Positions 63,762 through 64,000 of a stretch of DNA of 64,000 nucleotides are shown here, piece after piece; position 1 is the stretch's first letter, and each line of letters opens with the position of its first letter. Source of the stretch: Streptomyces sp. C10-9-1 (GTDB lineage Bacteria > Actinomycetota > Actinomycetes > Streptomycetales > Streptomycetaceae); the NCBI RefSeq assembly GCF_024497955.1, contig NZ_JANHKP010000022.1, positions 36,660-100,659 of the forward strand, read 5' to 3'. Below the pieces are notes generated by a model that was given only the letters and a program-made list of their open reading frames with translations, was not told the DNA's origin and searched no databases. The translations under genes and the position numbers were made by a program.

Positions 63762-63783
63762 GAATTTCGGCATGCCGAAATTC
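63762..63783. repeat. Perfect 22-bp palindrome in the rRNA leader
   Basis: Positions 63762-63783 read identically on both strands (half site GAATTTCGGCA). It lies about 80 nt downstream of the strong promoter, in DNA much less GC-rich than the surroundings. It may be an operator or form a hairpin without a loop. Confidence 0.8.
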
Positions 63784-63803
63784 TGCTCGAATGCCTCGAT
63801 TAT

Positions 63804-64000
63804 GAGCCGCCAGGAGAATCCGCTAACGTGGTGGAAGCCGAAAAGGAAAACGCGAAAGCGGCCCCTTTGAGGCAGTCCCGCCGACGGGGAATCGGAGCCA
63901 AAAGGGTCTGATAGAGTCGGAACCGCTGGAAGGCCGGGAGGCCGGAAAGCGGAGAGCAGGACCGAGAAACACCCCGAGGAAATCGGATCGGAAAGATCTG
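63804..64000 (+). promoter_or_regulatory. Ribosomal RNA operon 5' leader, upstream of 16S rRNA
   Basis: The sequence from about 63840 on (GGAAAACGCGAAAGCGG, CTGATAGAGTCGGAA at 63909-63923, then CCCCGAGGAAATCGGATCGG to the window end) matches the well-known leader preceding streptomycete 16S rRNA genes. TAGAGT at 63912-63917 looks like a proximal -10 element. The same AAAGATCTG start of that element recurs at the window end, so a second copy probably follows. The mature 16S gene is beyond the window. Confidence 0.75.

Overview
This window is a stretch of a Streptomyces chromosome. The DNA is very GC-rich with strong third-position bias. It carries several streptomycete hallmarks: a chaplin (chpE-like), a LAETGG sortase-anchored surface protein, the small nucleoid protein Gbn, an Spo0M-type sporulation protein, a GAF/NarL two-component pair, the 38-residue transporter-associated peptide, and many start codons lying 6-7 nt after a TANNNT-like box (probable leaderless transcripts). 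Gene content and order look like the conserved core of the chromosome. I saw no insertion sequence, phage gene, CRISPR array or tRNA. The right edge stops inside the 5' leader of a ribosomal RNA operon.

Layout. 1-12 kb: a truncated LAETGG-anchored surface protein is followed by the late cobalamin genes. These are a CobC-type aminotransferase and a CobE/CbiG-C protein, then a long minus-strand operon (cobD, cobQ, a fused ChlI/ChlD-type chelatase ATPase, cobO, cobB). A clear cobalamin riboswitch lies upstream of cobD. A ZIP metal transporter sits among them, and the large chelatase subunit cobN is absent from the locus. A Pit phosphate transporter with two PHO boxes follows. 12-19.5 kb: a class II aldolase, an alpha/beta hydrolase, a large hypothetical, a VOC protein, an ABC-F ATPase preceded by a seven-codon leader ORF, gbn, and an enoyl-CoA hydratase homologue. 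19.6-22 kb: a compact five-gene Asp23/Gls24-AmaP envelope module. 22-31 kb (mostly minus): SDR, GH15, SURF1, a Cys-rich mini-protein, a DEDDh exonuclease with BRCT domain, a VIT1-type transporter, a CoA transferase and a secreted S8 protease.

31-45 kb: a DUF485/acetate-type symporter pair, moaA, small membrane proteins, tyrS, the TldE/TldD protease pair, fabG-fabI (the reductive steps of fatty-acid elongation), and a GntR regulator divergent from a CynX/NimT-type MFS transporter. The likely operator of that regulator overlaps the transporter -10 box. 45-55 kb: a SixA phosphatase, serB, an FHA-FHA-ABC transporter of the Rv1747 type, a secreted SLT transglycosylase, a QueA-like protein overlapping an SDR, a GAF histidine kinase/NarL regulator pair, and chpE. 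55-64 kb: a hypothetical, a lone ABC ATPase, an NfeD-SPFH pair, a TSUP permease, an HNH endonuclease, a PEBP/YbhB protein, Spo0M, a 3-methyladenine glycosylase, and the rRNA leader with a consensus-like promoter and a perfect 22-bp palindrome.

Most convergent gene pairs are separated by long perfect GC-rich hairpins without U-tracts. One terminator (near 60.98 kb) has a canonical U-tract. The most promising unexplained items are the ABC-F leader ORF, the Asp23/AmaP five-gene module, the tandem C5TAG6-type palindromes near 45.0 kb, the 22-bp palindrome in the rRNA leader, and the hairpin against the chpE ribosome binding site.
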